A stretch of 13,852 bases of DNA from an uncultured Selenomonadales bacterium (lineage in GTDB: Bacteria; Bacillota; Negativicutes; Selenomonadales; Selenomonadaceae), in contig CAMVAG010000033.1 in NCBI GenBank assembly GCA_947165405.1, positions 1 through 13,852 of the forward strand. Direction: 5' to 3'. Each line of letters begins with the position of its first letter. The first letter of the stretch is position 1. A model generated the notes under the pieces. That model was not told where the DNA came from. It did no database searches and saw nothing but the letters and a program-made list of their open reading frames with translations. The translations under genes and the position numbers were made by a program. Shown here piece after piece: positions 13,193-13,852 of this stretch.

Positions 13193-13852
13193 ACGGAACG
13201 CTCAACCTCGAAAGAATCCGCTTGAATTGAAAAATTACATCTTCGCGGCTGTGACCTTTTAATTCCAACCAAAGAACATTTCGCAAGCTTAATTGGTTTT
13301 TATTTTGTTCGCTGAGGGTATCGGCAATGAAAACGTCGGTATCTCTTGCGACGACGACATCTGCCGATTCGGGATTGCCCTTGCCCATAAGCTTTACCTC
13401 GCAACGATATTCTCTGCGATTTTTATCGTACAACTTGAAATCAACTTCGCGGTCGACATCTTTTGAATTGTCACGCACAAAATTTTCAGCGTTGTAATTT
13501 TCGGAATTGACGCCGCAAAGTTCGCAGAGCTTGATTAATAGCGGCTTCTCTATTTTCTTTCCGATAGCCGACCATGCCCCGCCGCGCAGGGCGATTTTTT
13601 TTGTGGCCAATGCATTTAAAACAATCAAACTCTCCGATAAATTTAAATCGACTGACACACCGCTCCGAGTAATTTTAATTTGAATGTTCAAATCTTCCGC
13701 GCTGTCGGTTTCCAACTGCCGAATCAAATTTTTCAGATAATCATAATTACGATTCGCAACGTCAATCACTATTTGCTTGGCAGAGCCGCCGTAAATATTC
13801 GTGACGGTTTTCAAATTTATTCCCGAATAAACAGCGATATCCTCTTTGCCGT
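13185..13852 (-). CDS. Type II restriction endonuclease, CfrBI family (5'-partial)
   Basis: C-terminal 221 residues of a protein that resembles the CfrBI family of restriction enzymes, which cut at CCWWGG. A PD-(D/E)xK-like core is visible: Asp in REVDFKLY (codon 13440-13442), Glu and Lys of CEVKLMGKGNPESAD (codons 13398-13400 and 13392-13394). The last part has LRNVLWLELKG and a basic helix. The reading frame remains open to the right edge (residues GKEDIAVYSGIN precede TTG 13814), so that TTG is probably internal and the true start, and any partner methyltransferase gene, lie outside. Codon use looks like the neighbours. The family call rests on remembered motif similarity, not on a search, and the cut site of this enzyme is not shown. 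Confidence 0.7.
   Translation of the reverse strand, partial: GKEDIAVYSGINLKTVTNIYGGSAKQIVIDVANRNYDYLKNLIRQLETDSAEDLNIQIKITRSGVSVDLNLSESLIVLNALATKKIALRGGAWSAIGKKIEKPLLIKLCELCGVNSENYNAENFVRDNSKDVDREVDFKLYDKNRREYRCEVKLMGKGNPESADVVVARDTDVFIADTLSEQNKNQLSLRNVLWLELKGHSREDVIFQFKRILSRLSVPFN

Noticed and set aside
13812..13814. TTG as true start of the restriction enzyme
   Set aside because: The frame stays open upstream to the window edge with plausible protein sequence, and no ribosome binding site precedes the TTG.

Overview
The window looks like chromosomal DNA of an anaerobic, low-to-mid GC Firmicute, most likely a member of the Negativicutes (Selenomonas-like). This is an inference from the gene set (PTS mannitol permease, FadR-type regulator, RsbV/RsbW/RsbU-like partner switching, a Tat-exported amidase), the strong GGAGG ribosome binding sites and the frequent AAA-ATT-TTT codon runs. 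No rRNA, tRNA, integrase, transposase or CRISPR array is visible.

Layout. (1) 1-469, minus: start of a mannitol PTS permease gene (mtlA), running off the left edge. It is divergent from a FadR/GntR regulator (797-1525). The shared 327-bp region holds consensus promoters in both directions, several small inverted repeats and a 7-bp heptad repeat lying in the mtlA leader. (2) 1593-2972, plus: a secreted cinnamoyl/feruloyl-esterase-like hydrolase, then peptide deformylase (def). (3) 2969-4282, minus: a CorC/HlyC-type CNNM-CBS membrane protein, overlapping the end of def tail to tail. (4) 4283-4710: a gene-free stretch of about 430 bp with the promoter of the CorC-like gene, a composite palindromic repeat element (about 4421-4533), a second heptad array and a terminator. 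(5) 4711-5196, minus: a YbjN-domain protein. (6) 5402-12532, plus: a tight six-gene signalling operon: cytoplasmic PAS hybrid histidine kinase, STAS anti-sigma-factor antagonist, RsbW-like kinase, two tandem dCache-HAMP-PP2C (SpoIIE/RsbU-type) phosphatases, and a small lipoprotein. A terminator follows. (7) 12611-13192, plus: a Tat-signal N-acetylmuramoyl-L-alanine amidase, convergent with (8) a CfrBI-family restriction endonuclease gene (13185-13852, minus) that is open at the right edge.

How it works together. In the signalling operon the RsbW-like kinase would phosphorylate the STAS protein, and the two membrane phosphatases, each with its own extracytoplasmic sensor, would reverse this. 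The RsbW-like protein would thereby be held or released from an unknown target. No sigma factor is present, so the output lies outside the window. The hybrid kinase adds a phosphorelay input whose output partner is also not here.

The most striking observation is that the two phosphatase genes share 744 of 746 identical bases over the catalytic half (9199-9944 and 11421-12166), while their sensor halves are strongly diverged. This points to recent gene conversion of the catalytic module beneath diversified sensors. The second most interesting is the composite repeat element and the heptad arrays between genes, which no coding feature explains.
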